A stretch of 64,000 bases of DNA from the NCBI RefSeq assembly GCF_020037015.1, contig NZ_JAIQDE010000036.1, positions 19,685 to 83,684 of the forward strand, read 5' to 3'. The DNA is from Corallococcus sp. AS-1-6. Lineage in GTDB: Bacteria > Myxococcota > Myxococcia > Myxococcales > Myxococcaceae. The position numbers were made by a program, and so were the translations under genes. Positions within the stretch are counted from its first letter, which is position 1. Every line of letters starts with the position of its first letter. The notes beneath the pieces are model-generated. The model was not told the origin of the DNA, made no database searches, and was given only the letters and a program-made list of their open reading frames with translations. This document shows, piece by piece, positions 16,914 through 25,983 of this stretch.

Positions 16914-19853
16914 TCATGGGCAGGTCGCGGGCTCCAGGTAGAAGGCCTCCCACGCGCCCGTGTCCGTGGGATTGCAGACGCCCACGTTGCCGCCGTTGCC
17001 GCTCTGGATGGGCGCGCCGGGGGTGTTCTCCTTCCAGTGGCGCGCGGTGCCTGTCGTCGATTCAAAGCCATATCGATTGCGCCCGCCGAAGACGCCGCAG
17101 TCATGGCGGGTGAACGCCTCCGCCGAGCCGAGCGAGGCATTCACGGTGAGCTGATCCGTCACCACCGCCAGGTACGCGCCGCCCGATCCCTTGAGCTTGT
17201 ACTTCGCGCTGCTGGTGACGAGCTCGAACACCTCGCCACCGGCCTGCGTCGTGCCGAGGGCGGCCACCTTGCCCGCGCCGTCGACGGTGAGCCACTTGTC
17301 GGTGCGCTCGCTCTGGATGCGGAAGCAGCCCGCGCTGCCGCTGGTCTCGGTGTGGCAGGTCGCATCGCAGCCATCACCCGGCTGGGTGTTGCCGTCGTCG
17401 CACTGCTCGCCGCTCTCGACCGTGCCGTTGCCGCACACGGGGCCGGTGCCGCCGCCCGGGCAGCTCACCGGCTCCAGGTAGAAGCCCTCCCAGGCGCCGC
17501 CATCGTCCGGGTTGCAGGCGCCGCCATTGCCGCCGTCACCGCTCTGGATGGGCGCACCCGTCGTGGTCTCCTTCCAATGGGGCGCGCTCCCTGACGAAGC
17601 CTGGAAGCCGACGCGCGTGCGCCCTCCGTAGCCGCAGGCAATCCGGGTGAACGACTCCCCGCTGCTGAAGTTGGCGCCCATCGTGAGCTGGTTCGCCACC
17701 ACCGTCAGGAACGCGTCACCCGAGCCCTTGAGCTTGTACCGGGTGCCGTTCGGAACGAGCTGGAAGATCTGCCCGCCGGCCTGCGTCGTGCTGCCGGCGA
17801 TGACCTTGCCCGCGCCGTCGACGGTGAGCCACTTGTCGCTGCGCTCGCTTTGAATCTGATAGCAGCTCCCGCCCGAGGTCTCGACGAACTGGGCGGTGTA
17901 GGTGGCCGCGCTGCCAGGCGTGACGAAGGTATGGGATTGCGCGCCGCCGTCCGACCACGACGTGAACGCCCAGAACTTCCCGTTCGCGTACTGCGGCGAC
18001 TCGACGCCCACGGAGCGGACCACCCCGACCACGCCGGTCGTGTCATGCGGCGCCGGGAACGGCCGCCCGTCCATCAGCACCTGGAGTCCGCTCGGCACGC
18101 TGGTCACCGTGAGCGGGACCGTGACGGGGTGGACGTCGCGGTACGTCGTGTGGGTGAGGCCAATCGAGTCGCGCACGGTGAGCCGCACGCGATACCAGAC
18201 GTTGGCCGAGCTCTCGCCGATGTTCGGGATGGGCCAGCTCCCGCTCGCGATGCCGGTGATGTCGGCCATGGCCGGGTGCGTGTGGGTATCGTGATGGAAG
18301 GTGATGTTCCAGGTCATCGCGCCCGGCGGCAGCGCGCCATCCTCCTGGTCGCTGGCCGAGCCGGAGAACGTCAGGTTGGTGGCCGCGATGTAGGTCGCGC
18401 CCGAGGCCGGCGTCACGATCGTGGCCACCGGCGGCTTGTTGGACGTCACCGTCAGCACGGCCTCGGCGCTGGTGGCCGAGCCGAGCCCGTTGGTCACGAC
18501 CACGCGGAAGCGCGCGCCGCTGTCAGTGAGCTGCGCGGCGCCCAGCTCGTAGCCCGGCGAGGTCGCGCCGGGGATGTCCACGCCGTCCCGCTGCCACCGG
18601 TAGGTGAGCGGCGGCTCACCGCTCGCGGACACCGTGAAGGCCGCCGGATGGCCGACCGAGACCAGCGTGCTCGCCGGTTGCTGGGAGATGCTCGGCGGCA
18701 GCGAAGCGGTGTAGGCGATGCGGCCCACCTGGCCCGCGCCGCGCGCAAGGTAGTAGAGCGCGCCATCGGGCCCGACATCGAGGTCCACGGGCCCCGCGGC
18801 GGCGGTCGCGAACAGCGAACGCACGCCCGTGTTCGGGTCGATGCGCGCAATCCAGTTGTTGGTGTAGTCCGCGAAGAAGTACTGACCGACATACGCGCTG
18901 GGAAACGCCGGGACGGGGGGATTGTAGAAGGCACCGCCAGCGATGCAGTTGCCGGCGGCCGTGCCCGCGCCGTGCGGGTACGCGAAGAACGGCTGCGTGA
19001 GCTCCGGGCGGTTCGTGAAATAACCCTCCGTCATCGGCCAGCCGTAGTTGGCTCCGGCCTGCCCGCGGTTGATCTCCTCCCAGCCGCCTTCGCCCACGTC
19101 GTTGATGAACAGGACTCCCGTGCCGGGCTGAACGTCGAAGGTGAAGGGATTGCGCAGCCCCATCGCCCAGGTCGCCTTCGCGAGCCCGGTGGCGGCCGCG
19201 TAGAACGGATTGTCCGTGGGGATGCTGCCGTCCGGGTTGAAGCGCAGCAGCTTGCCGAGCGGCGTGTTCAGGCTCTGCGAATTGGAGGAGACCGCGTTCT
19301 CTCCGACCGAGACATAGAGCTTGCCGTCGAGTCCGAAGCGAACCGCGCCGCCGTTGTGGTTGGCGGCGTCGAGCGTCGGGAAGTCGGCGAGCACCAGCTC
19401 GCTGCCGGGGACCACGACATTGCCGTTGGCGGTGAAGCGGCTGACCCGGTTGTGGATGCTGCCGGCGACCGACGTGTAATAGACGTAGAGATAGTGATTG
19501 CTGTCGAAGTTGGGGTCGAACGCCACGCCCATCAGCCCACGCTCGTTGTCGGTGTCCACGGCGAGCGTCATGAACGGAGTCGCCAGGAGCTGGCCGTTCA
19601 CGACGACCCGCAGCGAGCCATTCTTCTCGGAGATGAACAGGCGCCCGTCAGGCGCGAAGGTCATGGTGGTGGGGCCCTGGAGCCCGCTGACGAAGACCGA
19701 GTCCGCGAAGTTGGCGTCCTGCACGACCGCGCCCGCTCGCGCGACCGCCAGCTCCGGCGGCGGCTCCGCCGAGCAGCCCACGAGGAGGGAGAAGACCGCG
19801 CAAACGACGAAGCACGGCAGGGGAGACCGCGCTCGGACATTCGTTCCTGGCAT
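16914..19853 (-). CDS. secreted multidomain sugar dehydrogenase (PQQ type) with two beta-trefoil repeats
   Basis: A 979-aa lipoprotein; the start at 19853 has AGGAG eight bases upstream and lipobox L-V-G-C. The N-terminal 400 residues form a glucose/sorbosone dehydrogenase propeller (GLQGPTTMTFAPDGRLFISEK, NERGLMGVAFDPNF, HNGGAVRFGLDGKLYVSVGE, MGLRNPFTFD). Next come an Ig-like domain (PPSISQQPASTLVSVG), a second Ig-like segment, a PEGA-like domain, a fascin-like beta-trefoil (CYQIQSERSDKWLTVDG), a myxobacterial Cys-rich linker (CGNGTVESGEQCDDGN), and a second fascin-like unit very similar to the first. The enzyme class oxidises sugars at the cell surface; the trefoils may bind glycans. Confidence 0.9.
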   Translation of the reverse strand: MPGTNVRARSPLPCFVVCAVFSLLVGCSAEPPPELAVARAGAVVQDANFADSVFVSGLQGPTTMTFAPDGRLFISEKNGSLRVVVNGQLLATPFMTLAVDTDNERGLMGVAFDPNFDSNHYLYVYYTSVAGSIHNRVSRFTANGNVVVPGSELVLADFPTLDAANHNGGAVRFGLDGKLYVSVGENAVSSNSQSLNTPLGKLLRFNPDGSIPTDNPFYAAATGLAKATWAMGLRNPFTFDVQPGTGVLFINDVGEGGWEEINRGQAGANYGWPMTEGYFTNRPELTQPFFAYPHGAGTAAGNCIAGGAFYNPPVPAFPSAYVGQYFFADYTNNWIARIDPNTGVRSLFATAAAGPVDLDVGPDGALYYLARGAGQVGRIAYTASLPPSISQQPASTLVSVGHPAAFTVSASGEPPLTYRWQRDGVDIPGATSPGYELGAAQLTDSGARFRVVVTNGLGSATSAEAVLTVTSNKPPVATIVTPASGATYIAATNLTFSGSASDQEDGALPPGAMTWNITFHHDTHTHPAMADITGIASGSWPIPNIGESSANVWYRVRLTVRDSIGLTHTTYRDVHPVTVPLTVTSVPSGLQVLMDGRPFPAPHDTTGVVGVVRSVGVESPQYANGKFWAFTSWSDGGAQSHTFVTPGSAATYTAQFVETSGGSCYQIQSERSDKWLTVDGAGKVIAGSTTQAGGQIFQLVPNGTRYKLKGSGDAFLTVVANQLTMGANFSSGESFTRIACGYGGRTRVGFQASSGSAPHWKETTTGAPIQSGDGGNGGACNPDDGGAWEGFYLEPVSCPGGGTGPVCGNGTVESGEQCDDGNTQPGDGCDATCHTETSGSAGCFRIQSERTDKWLTVDGAGKVAALGTTQAGGEVFELVTSSAKYKLKGSGGAYLAVVTDQLTVNASLGSAEAFTRHDCGVFGGRNRYGFESTTGTARHWKENTPGAPIQSGNGGNVGVCNPTDTGAWEAFYLEPATCP

Positions 19854-20008
19854 CGCTGCTGCTCCTGGTCGAACGTGGGTGGTTATTCCTGTTTTTACAA
19901 TGAAAGCCTGTTCGGCTGGAGCTGATTCAGCAATCCGGCAATGGATTCGCCCGTCGTACGTCATAGGTGCAGCGAATCGCGTGGCACGCCTCAGGGGGAA
20001 GGTTCCGC

Positions 20009-21793
20009 ATGGACAGCATTTCTCGTTTCTCATCGGGTCTGAATGGCATCCGGGTCTCCTCGGGCGTGGACACGGCCTCGCAGCCAACGACGTCCCAGGA
20101 GTCCAACGCCGGGCACCTGCTCCGCGAGCTGTTCTCCCGCAGCAGCTTCGAGTCGCAGTCCCGCCCCCCGGCGCCCGCGTCCTCCCGGGCCCTGGCCGAG
20201 ACCGCGCCTCCTCCGGACGTGTCCAACCCGTCCGTCAGCGACTGGCAGGCCTGGTGCGAGCAGTTCAGGGACAATGCCGACGCCGAGCTCACCCGCAAGC
20301 GCGGCACGACCCTTCCGGACAGCGCCGCCGACCAGGTCATGCATGGCTCCCGCTCGCCCATGTATCCGGCGGGCCGCTCCACCGTGCCCGGCAACGAGAA
20401 CGTCCCCGCCTTCTTCCAGGACTTCCCCGCCACCGGGGAGCGGCAGATGCAGCTCTACACCTTCTGCCGCCCGCCTCCGGGCCAGCGCCTGGACCCCTCG
20501 GACCGCAACCAGTGGGTGTCCTTCGAGGTGCACGGCGACATCTGCAAGGCCTACTCGGACGACACCTTCACCCACGGCCGGCAGGGCACCAACTCCCTCT
20601 TGGGCTACCCCAACTCCGGCCTCGAGGACGCCGTGCGCACCCGCCCGCCCTTCCTCGATGACCCGATGGTGAAGGCGTTCCGCGACGCCCAGGCCGCCGC
20701 CGGCAAGGGCGACCGGGTGCCCTTCCAGGAGTTCCAGAACGGCTACCTCGCCGACCTTGGCGGCAAGGTGCAGGCCTTCACCCGGGATGGGCAGCGCCTG
20801 GGCACCGCGTGGCCCGGCGGGGACATGACGGCGGCGCCCACGCAGGGCCCAGGGGGCGTCCAGCCGCCCACGGGCCCCTACGGCACCACGGGCCCCAAGG
20901 ACGGGGACACCTCCTTCGGCAACGCGACGGTGCAGATGGGCACCTCCGCGAGCCACGGCGGCGCTGTCACCAGCCTCGTCTACGACGGCGTGGAGTACAT
21001 CAACAACAAGGACCATGGCCGGCAGATGCAGGTGGCCTTCTCACTGGACGGCTACGACGAGGCCCTGATGCCCACCGAGGCGGGGAGCAGCCGCAACGGC
21101 ACGGAGCCCACGTCCACGACGAAGGTGGTGGGCTACGGCGCGCAGCCCGGCGCCATGACCAGCACCGTGCACCCCGCCTACTGGCTGGAGCCGGGAGAGG
21201 AGGCGGGCCCGTACAACAGCGTCCCCACGGCCAGGAACACGACCCTGGTCTCCGAGGACCTCATCACCAAGGACATCACCGTCGGCGTGGGCGGTCACGA
21301 CAACGTCATCCAGTACGACAGCCACATCCACCTCGCCGCCCCCCACGACAAGATCTACGTCGAGGCCCCCACCACCTACGTCAACGGCAGCTTCGAGAAG
21401 CACTACCGCTTCGACCCTGCGACGGGCGAGTCGCGCGAGTACCCCCGCGTGCACTCGGAGGATCCGGACAAGGGAGGCTTCGTGGACGAGGCGGGGAACG
21501 TGCCGCTCATCGTCGCCACGGAGGACGGCAAGCAGGCCATGGCCATCTGGTCGCCGGACGAGGCGCGGCCGGACCTCCAGTACCGCCTGCACCAGTTCGA
21601 CTTCAACGACCCCCAGGAGGACTGCTCCAAGCTCGGCGTCACCTTCGGCATGTCGGAGGGCGTGCCTGACGACCTCCAGACGCGGACCTACGTCATCGTC
21701 GGCTCCGTGGAGGAGGTGAAGGCCCGGCTCGCGGAGCTGTACAACCAGAACCCCACCGGCGTGGAGCGCAAGTGGCCGGAGGACCTGCGCTGA
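20009..21793 (+). CDS. large protein of unknown function
   Basis: A 594-aa protein starting MDSISRFSSGLNGIRV at 20009, with GGGGGAAGG upstream. It has no signal peptide. The N-terminal 90 residues are Ser/Ala/Pro rich. The middle has TFTHGRQGTNSLLGYPNSGLEDAVR, similar to LGFP-type repeats, and a later beta-rich domain includes VTSLVYDGVEYINNKDHGRQ and VGVGGHDNVIQYDSHIHL. I cannot assign a family. The ORF closes four bases before the convergent LuxR-type gene. Confidence 0.75.
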   Translation: MDSISRFSSGLNGIRVSSGVDTASQPTTSQESNAGHLLRELFSRSSFESQSRPPAPASSRALAETAPPPDVSNPSVSDWQAWCEQFRDNADAELTRKRGTTLPDSAADQVMHGSRSPMYPAGRSTVPGNENVPAFFQDFPATGERQMQLYTFCRPPPGQRLDPSDRNQWVSFEVHGDICKAYSDDTFTHGRQGTNSLLGYPNSGLEDAVRTRPPFLDDPMVKAFRDAQAAAGKGDRVPFQEFQNGYLADLGGKVQAFTRDGQRLGTAWPGGDMTAAPTQGPGGVQPPTGPYGTTGPKDGDTSFGNATVQMGTSASHGGAVTSLVYDGVEYINNKDHGRQMQVAFSLDGYDEALMPTEAGSSRNGTEPTSTTKVVGYGAQPGAMTSTVHPAYWLEPGEEAGPYNSVPTARNTTLVSEDLITKDITVGVGGHDNVIQYDSHIHLAAPHDKIYVEAPTTYVNGSFEKHYRFDPATGESREYPRVHSEDPDKGGFVDEAGNVPLIVATEDGKQAMAIWSPDEARPDLQYRLHQFDFNDPQEDCSKLGVTFGMSEGVPDDLQTRTYVIVGSVEEVKARLAELYNQNPTGVERKWPEDLR

Positions 21794-21796
21794 CCG

Positions 21797-22876
21797 TCAC
21801 CCCGCCGCCTCGGCGCTCCGCTCCTGTGCGAGGAGGATCAGCTTGGACCGGCTGGGCACGGCCAGCTTGACGAAGATCCGCTTCAGGTGCGTCTTCAACG
21901 TGTTCAGCGAGCTGCCCATGTCCTCGGCGATGGTCCGGTTGTCCCAACCATTCAGGACACGCTCCACCACGTCCAGCTCGCGCGGGGTGAGCCGCTTGCG
22001 CCACTCGGTGGGCACCTGGACGCTGTGGGACACCTCCTGGAACAGCAGCGCCCAGGGCGCCCTCCCGGGATGGAGCGGCAACGGGAGGAACGTCACCTTC
22101 AAGCTTCGCGCTGGCCGCCGGAACGTCAGGACGTCCTGTCCGGAGTGCATCGGCTGTCCGGCGCGGCGGAGCCGCTCCAGCGCGTCCAGGAGCACGTGCG
22201 GCAGACCGAAGCGGCCACACGGCGCCTCGGAGAACCAGCGATGGAGCAGCGCCGTGGCGCGGGGCGTGCGCATCAGCTCGGCGTGGGGCGGGCTCAGCAC
22301 GATGCTCTCAAGCCCTGTGTGCCGGAAGAGCTGGTCCAGGAGGTCTCCCTGGCGGACCAGGTCTCCCAGCATGAGGCAGTTGCGAACCGTCCTGGCCAGG
22401 ATGGGCGTCAGGCGCTGGAGGAGGTCCCGCTGCTGCTCGGAGAAGGCCTTCGGGTTGTCCCGGTACAGGGTGAAGCCGCTGTGCCAGCCAAGCCCCATGT
22501 CCAGCGCCACGGACATGACGCGCTCCACCGGCATGTTCATCTCCCGGCAGTGCGCATACATGGCGCTGTTCCGCATCTCCCGGAGCGACAGCATCTCGGT
22601 GTCCCGCAGCACGGTGTTGGGCCGCCGGATGACCGAGGCGCTCACGAAACACTCGTCTGAAATCTCCGGGTAGCGGTCGAAGAAGACCTGGGGCATGTCC
22701 TGGACCACGGGCCAGTCGTATTGGCCGGGCTCCCCGGGCCTGGACACGCAAAGCGCTCCAAAGTCCGCGGCCAGCTCGCGCGACAAGATCCCATGGGCCT
22801 CCGAGAAGACCTCCCTCAGGTCGAGCGAGCGGGTCAGCGCGGTCATCACCTCCAGGAGCACCTGTTCGCGTTGCAT
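21797..22876 (-). CDS. LuxR-type transcriptional regulator
   Basis: A 359-aa regulator. The C-terminal HTH is RLTPRELDVVERVLNGWDNRTIAEDMGSSLNTLKTHLKRIFVKLAV, the typical LuxR/GerE motif. The N-terminal 250 residues (LLEVMTALTRSLDLREVFSEAHGIL, FGALCVSRPGE) look like a GAF-like sensory domain, so it is a stand-alone sensor-regulator rather than a phosphorylated response regulator. It is divergent from the secreted-protein gene at 23018, with a palindrome between them. Confidence 0.88.
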   Translation of the reverse strand: MQREQVLLEVMTALTRSLDLREVFSEAHGILSRELAADFGALCVSRPGEPGQYDWPVVQDMPQVFFDRYPEISDECFVSASVIRRPNTVLRDTEMLSLREMRNSAMYAHCREMNMPVERVMSVALDMGLGWHSGFTLYRDNPKAFSEQQRDLLQRLTPILARTVRNCLMLGDLVRQGDLLDQLFRHTGLESIVLSPPHAELMRTPRATALLHRWFSEAPCGRFGLPHVLLDALERLRRAGQPMHSGQDVLTFRRPARSLKVTFLPLPLHPGRAPWALLFQEVSHSVQVPTEWRKRLTPRELDVVERVLNGWDNRTIAEDMGSSLNTLKTHLKRIFVKLAVPSRSKLILLAQERSAEAAG

Positions 22877-22919
22877 GACCTCCCTCCTCGTCTGGAATGA
22901 CTTTATCACACGCGGAGTG

Positions 22920-22935
22920 TCACCCCTATGGGTGA
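22920..22935. promoter_or_regulatory. inverted repeat TCACCC-N4-GGGTGA
   Basis: A perfect 6-4-6 dyad lies in the divergent region between the LuxR-type gene (start 22876) and the secreted-protein gene (start 23018). Its position fits an operator for the LuxR-type regulator; binding is untested. Confidence 0.45.
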
Positions 22936-23017
22936 TGCCCGCCCCCAACGGGCTCCCGTACGTTTCGCCAGCCGGGACTCACGGTGATGGCCTCGCTGGA
23001 TGCCAAGGAGAGAGACA

Positions 23018-23518
23018 ATGCGGAATCAATTGTTTGTATGTGTTCTGGCGGTGGGGGTGTTGCTGGCCGGAGGCAGGGCCGAAGCCCTTCCTGGCGGCTG
23101 GTACACGAAAGAGACGGGCGACCGGGTCACCCTCTACGACCAGGCCCACGAGGCCGTCTGGGCTGGCTACTTCGACGAGGAGGGCAACTGGCATGAGACG
23201 ACCTTCTCGCCCAGGGGCAGCGGCTCGGGGGACCAGGGCCAGACGATGGGCGGCATCAAGACCACGGCGGACGCCGTGCTGGTGGAGATCACGAAGCCGG
23301 TGGAGGGGATCGTCGTCATCGACGCGTCGAAGCAAGACGTCGTCTTCGAGCTCCGGGGCCATCTGGATGCCGGGATGACCGTCAAGATTCCCGTGAGCAA
23401 GCTCGGTGACACCGTGCAACTGGTGGCCACCGTCGACGACAAGGGGGCGACGCTCGACCTTGCGTTCTTCAAGCGGGCGGACGTCTGCGCCAGCAAGTCC
23501 TTCTGGATCAGCCGCTGA
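23018..23518 (+). CDS. secreted protein of unknown function
   Basis: A 166-aa precursor. ATG at 23018 has AAGGAG seven bases upstream and begins a signal peptide (MRNQLFVCVLAVGVLLAGG, cleavage near GRAEA). An upstream in-frame ATG at 23000 lacks a good site. The mature part is Gly/Asp/Glu rich with alternating strands (AVLVEITKPVEGIVVIDAS, VKIPVSKLGDTVQLVATV), consistent with a small beta-sandwich. It shares a regulatory region with the LuxR-type gene. No family is recognised. Confidence 0.75.
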   Translation: MRNQLFVCVLAVGVLLAGGRAEALPGGWYTKETGDRVTLYDQAHEAVWAGYFDEEGNWHETTFSPRGSGSGDQGQTMGGIKTTADAVLVEITKPVEGIVVIDASKQDVVFELRGHLDAGMTVKIPVSKLGDTVQLVATVDDKGATLDLAFFKRADVCASKSFWISR

Positions 23519-23532
23519 ACGCACGGTGGCCC

Positions 23533-23565
23533 ACGGCACAGGCCCCTTGACCGGGCCTGTGCCGT
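23533..23565 (+). terminator. intrinsic terminator-like hairpin
   Basis: ACGGCACAGGCCC, seven bases, then GGGCCTGTGCCGT forms a perfect 13-bp stem 14 bases after the stop of the secreted-protein gene. Confidence 0.8.
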
Positions 23566-23799
23566 TGCTTCCGTCCGCTCCACAGGACGCCGGTCACGGC
23601 CTTCCGTTCGACCAACCCGAGCGGTTGGGAGAGGAGATGGCGTCGTTCCTACGAGAGGCACTGCCGACGTCAGCTCATACCCTGGGTCCGGGTTGACGAA
23701 GCGCTAAATGTTTCAAGACTCAACGTTTCATGCGTCTCTCCAGGAGGGTGCGCCCGGCGCCGATGCTCCTCGACAGCCCGGCCCCAGGAGAGCCTCCGC

Positions 23800-25953
23800 A
23801 TGAAACTTTTCGCCGGCAGACTTCCCCGCGTCGCCACCGTCTCGCTCCACGCCACCACGGTCCGTGTCCTCACTTCGGCGGCGGGCGGCCACGCCAGCTC
23901 GCTCGCCCTCCGAGCCGCCGCGAGCGCACGCTCCGGACGAACCGCGGTCCGGAAGGTGGCGGCCACGCCCGTGGCCAGCGCCGCGACGTCCACGCCCTCC
24001 CTTTCGGCGGCGGCGGCGGCGGCGGCGGCGCCCAACCCGATGAGTGCGGCCGGCGCGGGGGGCGGCCAGGGCACCGGGCCGCTCCCGGCCACCAGCGGCA
24101 TCCTCGTGCCGAACCACACCTATCCGCCCCTGGGCCCGCCTCTCTCGGCGGGCGGCATGGTGCCGTTCTTCATCGCGGGGCACCCCATCTTCATCCCCGG
24201 CCGCCAGCTCGCGGCGCCGACCCAGGCCGTGGCCAGCACCTCCAGCTCCAGCTCCGCCGCCGTGTCGTCCTCCTCGGGTGGCACCAGCGTCCAGGCCCTG
24301 GTCGGGACCCCCATGCGGGGCGCGAGGAGCACGACCGCGCTCACCCGTCGAGCCTCGCTCCCCGCACAGGCGCACGTCCGGAGGATCCACACGAGCCGGG
24401 ACACGGTGAACGAGCCCCTCTTCACGGCCCTGCTCCGAAAGGCCAACACCCTCCCGGAGGGGGTCCGCCTGGGCCCGGCGCCGGAGCACGCCACGGTCGA
24501 CAACCCGACCTGGCTCGTCCCGCTCCGGCAGATCACCCACCACGGCCTCTCCGTGCTCCAGGGCCTCGACTCGTACTCCCGACAGGCCTGGGGCGATGGG
24601 CGGATGGCCACCCTGATCGCGCATGCCATCCGCGACCAGGGCTCCGCGCTGGCGGACATGCTCCCGCCGGAGACTCCGGTCGTGGATGTCCCCATCCAGG
24701 AGCTGCTGCGCCTGTACGCCGCGGAGGTCAACAGCCCGAAGCCCGATGTGGACCGGCTGCTCGTCTGGGCCAAGACGGCGTGCATGGAGGCGCGGCGGGT
24801 CGCGGGAGATGCTCCGCTCTTCGCCACTGACGAGGAGGGCGTCCGGGACTACCGCCTCGCGCTGCGCATGCTGGACGAGGCGAGGAAGAGCCCCCTGTCG
24901 AGCGTCAAGAAGAACTACTTCCAGGAACTCGGCGCGCGGGTACTGCCCCGGTGCGAGACGGACATCGCCTACCTCCAGGCCATGTCCATGCTGGCGGGCT
25001 ACGTCCACATTGATTTCGAGTGCGTCCTCCCCCTCACCATGAAGACCTCGCTGCTGCTCTCCGTCGAGCACCAGGCCAAGGTCGCCAGGACGCGCTCCGT
25101 GCGCCTTGCTCGCACCCTGCTCCAGACGGGAGGGCCGCACGCGGGGGTCCGGCAGTACTTCTGGGAGGGCATCGACAGCAAGAGCAAGCCCACCGGCCTG
25201 CTGATCATCAACTCGATGGGGACGAACTCGGATGGCGCCAACCGCGACGTCGTCCTGAAGGCCAAGCAGGTGGCGACCGGCTCCCTGGCGAACATCGACC
25301 CGAAGGGCGTCGGCTACACCGCGTCCCAGGCCGCGGCGCCGAGGCAGCGGGAGATCTTCGAGGGCTACTCCAAGGACACGGTCATCATCTGCACGGGGCA
25401 CAGCCTGGGGGCGTCCATCGCGGCGGAGACGTTCATCCTCCTCCACACGTTGGGGTTCGACGACACCTACCTGGCGACCTTCAACGGCGGCGCCTTCAAT
25501 CACGACGCCCCCGAGCACGTGCTGCGGGCCGCTCGCACCAGGGCCATGCTCGTGCAGAACCAGGGGGACCCGGTGCCCTACGGCGGACGGCACGTCCTCC
25601 CGGGCCTGGAGAAGATCCACACCGCCCAGCACGTGGGGACCATCGCGCGAGCCGAGCCCCACTGGCTGTTCCCCAACTGGCCGGACATCATCAACCACGG
25701 CATCCCCAACGAGGTCGCCCAGTTCATGTACGGCGTCCCGGGCACCGCCAGCGTCCACCTCAACGACCAACTGGTACGCGGCTACCGCCGGCAGCTCTTC
25801 ATGGCGCTGAGCACGTACCTGCCCTGGCTGCCGAACAAGGCACTCACCACCGTGCTGAAGCCAGACCCCATCGAGGCGGGCAAGACCGAGAACTCCTTCA
25901 TCGAGTACATCCCCGACAAGGACAAGGACGGCGACGCGCCGGCGAAGCTCTAG
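23800..25953 (+). CDS. class-3 lipase-like alpha/beta hydrolase with low-complexity N-terminus
   Basis: A 717-aa protein. The first 180 residues are Ala/Ser/Pro-rich with homopolymeric runs (eight Ala, then a Ser-rich run). The body is helical (about 200-450). Residues 520-620 carry the lipase core: VIICTGHSLGASIAAETFILL with nucleophile Ser535 in G-H-S-L-G, then TYLATFNGGAFN and MLVQNQGDPVPYG, which gives the Asp in the class-3 position. A later His is plausible in HVGTIARAEPHWLF. AGGAG lies upstream of ATG 23800. The substrate is probably a lipid ester; the long N-terminus is unexplained. Confidence 0.75.
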   Translation: MKLFAGRLPRVATVSLHATTVRVLTSAAGGHASSLALRAAASARSGRTAVRKVAATPVASAATSTPSLSAAAAAAAAPNPMSAAGAGGGQGTGPLPATSGILVPNHTYPPLGPPLSAGGMVPFFIAGHPIFIPGRQLAAPTQAVASTSSSSSAAVSSSSGGTSVQALVGTPMRGARSTTALTRRASLPAQAHVRRIHTSRDTVNEPLFTALLRKANTLPEGVRLGPAPEHATVDNPTWLVPLRQITHHGLSVLQGLDSYSRQAWGDGRMATLIAHAIRDQGSALADMLPPETPVVDVPIQELLRLYAAEVNSPKPDVDRLLVWAKTACMEARRVAGDAPLFATDEEGVRDYRLALRMLDEARKSPLSSVKKNYFQELGARVLPRCETDIAYLQAMSMLAGYVHIDFECVLPLTMKTSLLLSVEHQAKVARTRSVRLARTLLQTGGPHAGVRQYFWEGIDSKSKPTGLLIINSMGTNSDGANRDVVLKAKQVATGSLANIDPKGVGYTASQAAAPRQREIFEGYSKDTVIICTGHSLGASIAAETFILLHTLGFDDTYLATFNGGAFNHDAPEHVLRAARTRAMLVQNQGDPVPYGGRHVLPGLEKIHTAQHVGTIARAEPHWLFPNWPDIINHGIPNEVAQFMYGVPGTASVHLNDQLVRGYRRQLFMALSTYLPWLPNKALTTVLKPDPIEAGKTENSFIEYIPDKDKDGDAPAKL

Positions 25954-25983
25954 GCGCAATGCCCATCAGGAGCGCGGGGCCGC

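Noticed and set aside
17850..19925. 691-codon plus-strand frame
   Set aside because: It lies opposite the sugar dehydrogenase, whose signal peptide, domains and RBS are clear.
24009..24029. GCG triplet microsatellite in the lipase gene
   Set aside because: A possible phase-variation tract, but the unit is three bases, so slippage would change only alanine number and not the reading frame.
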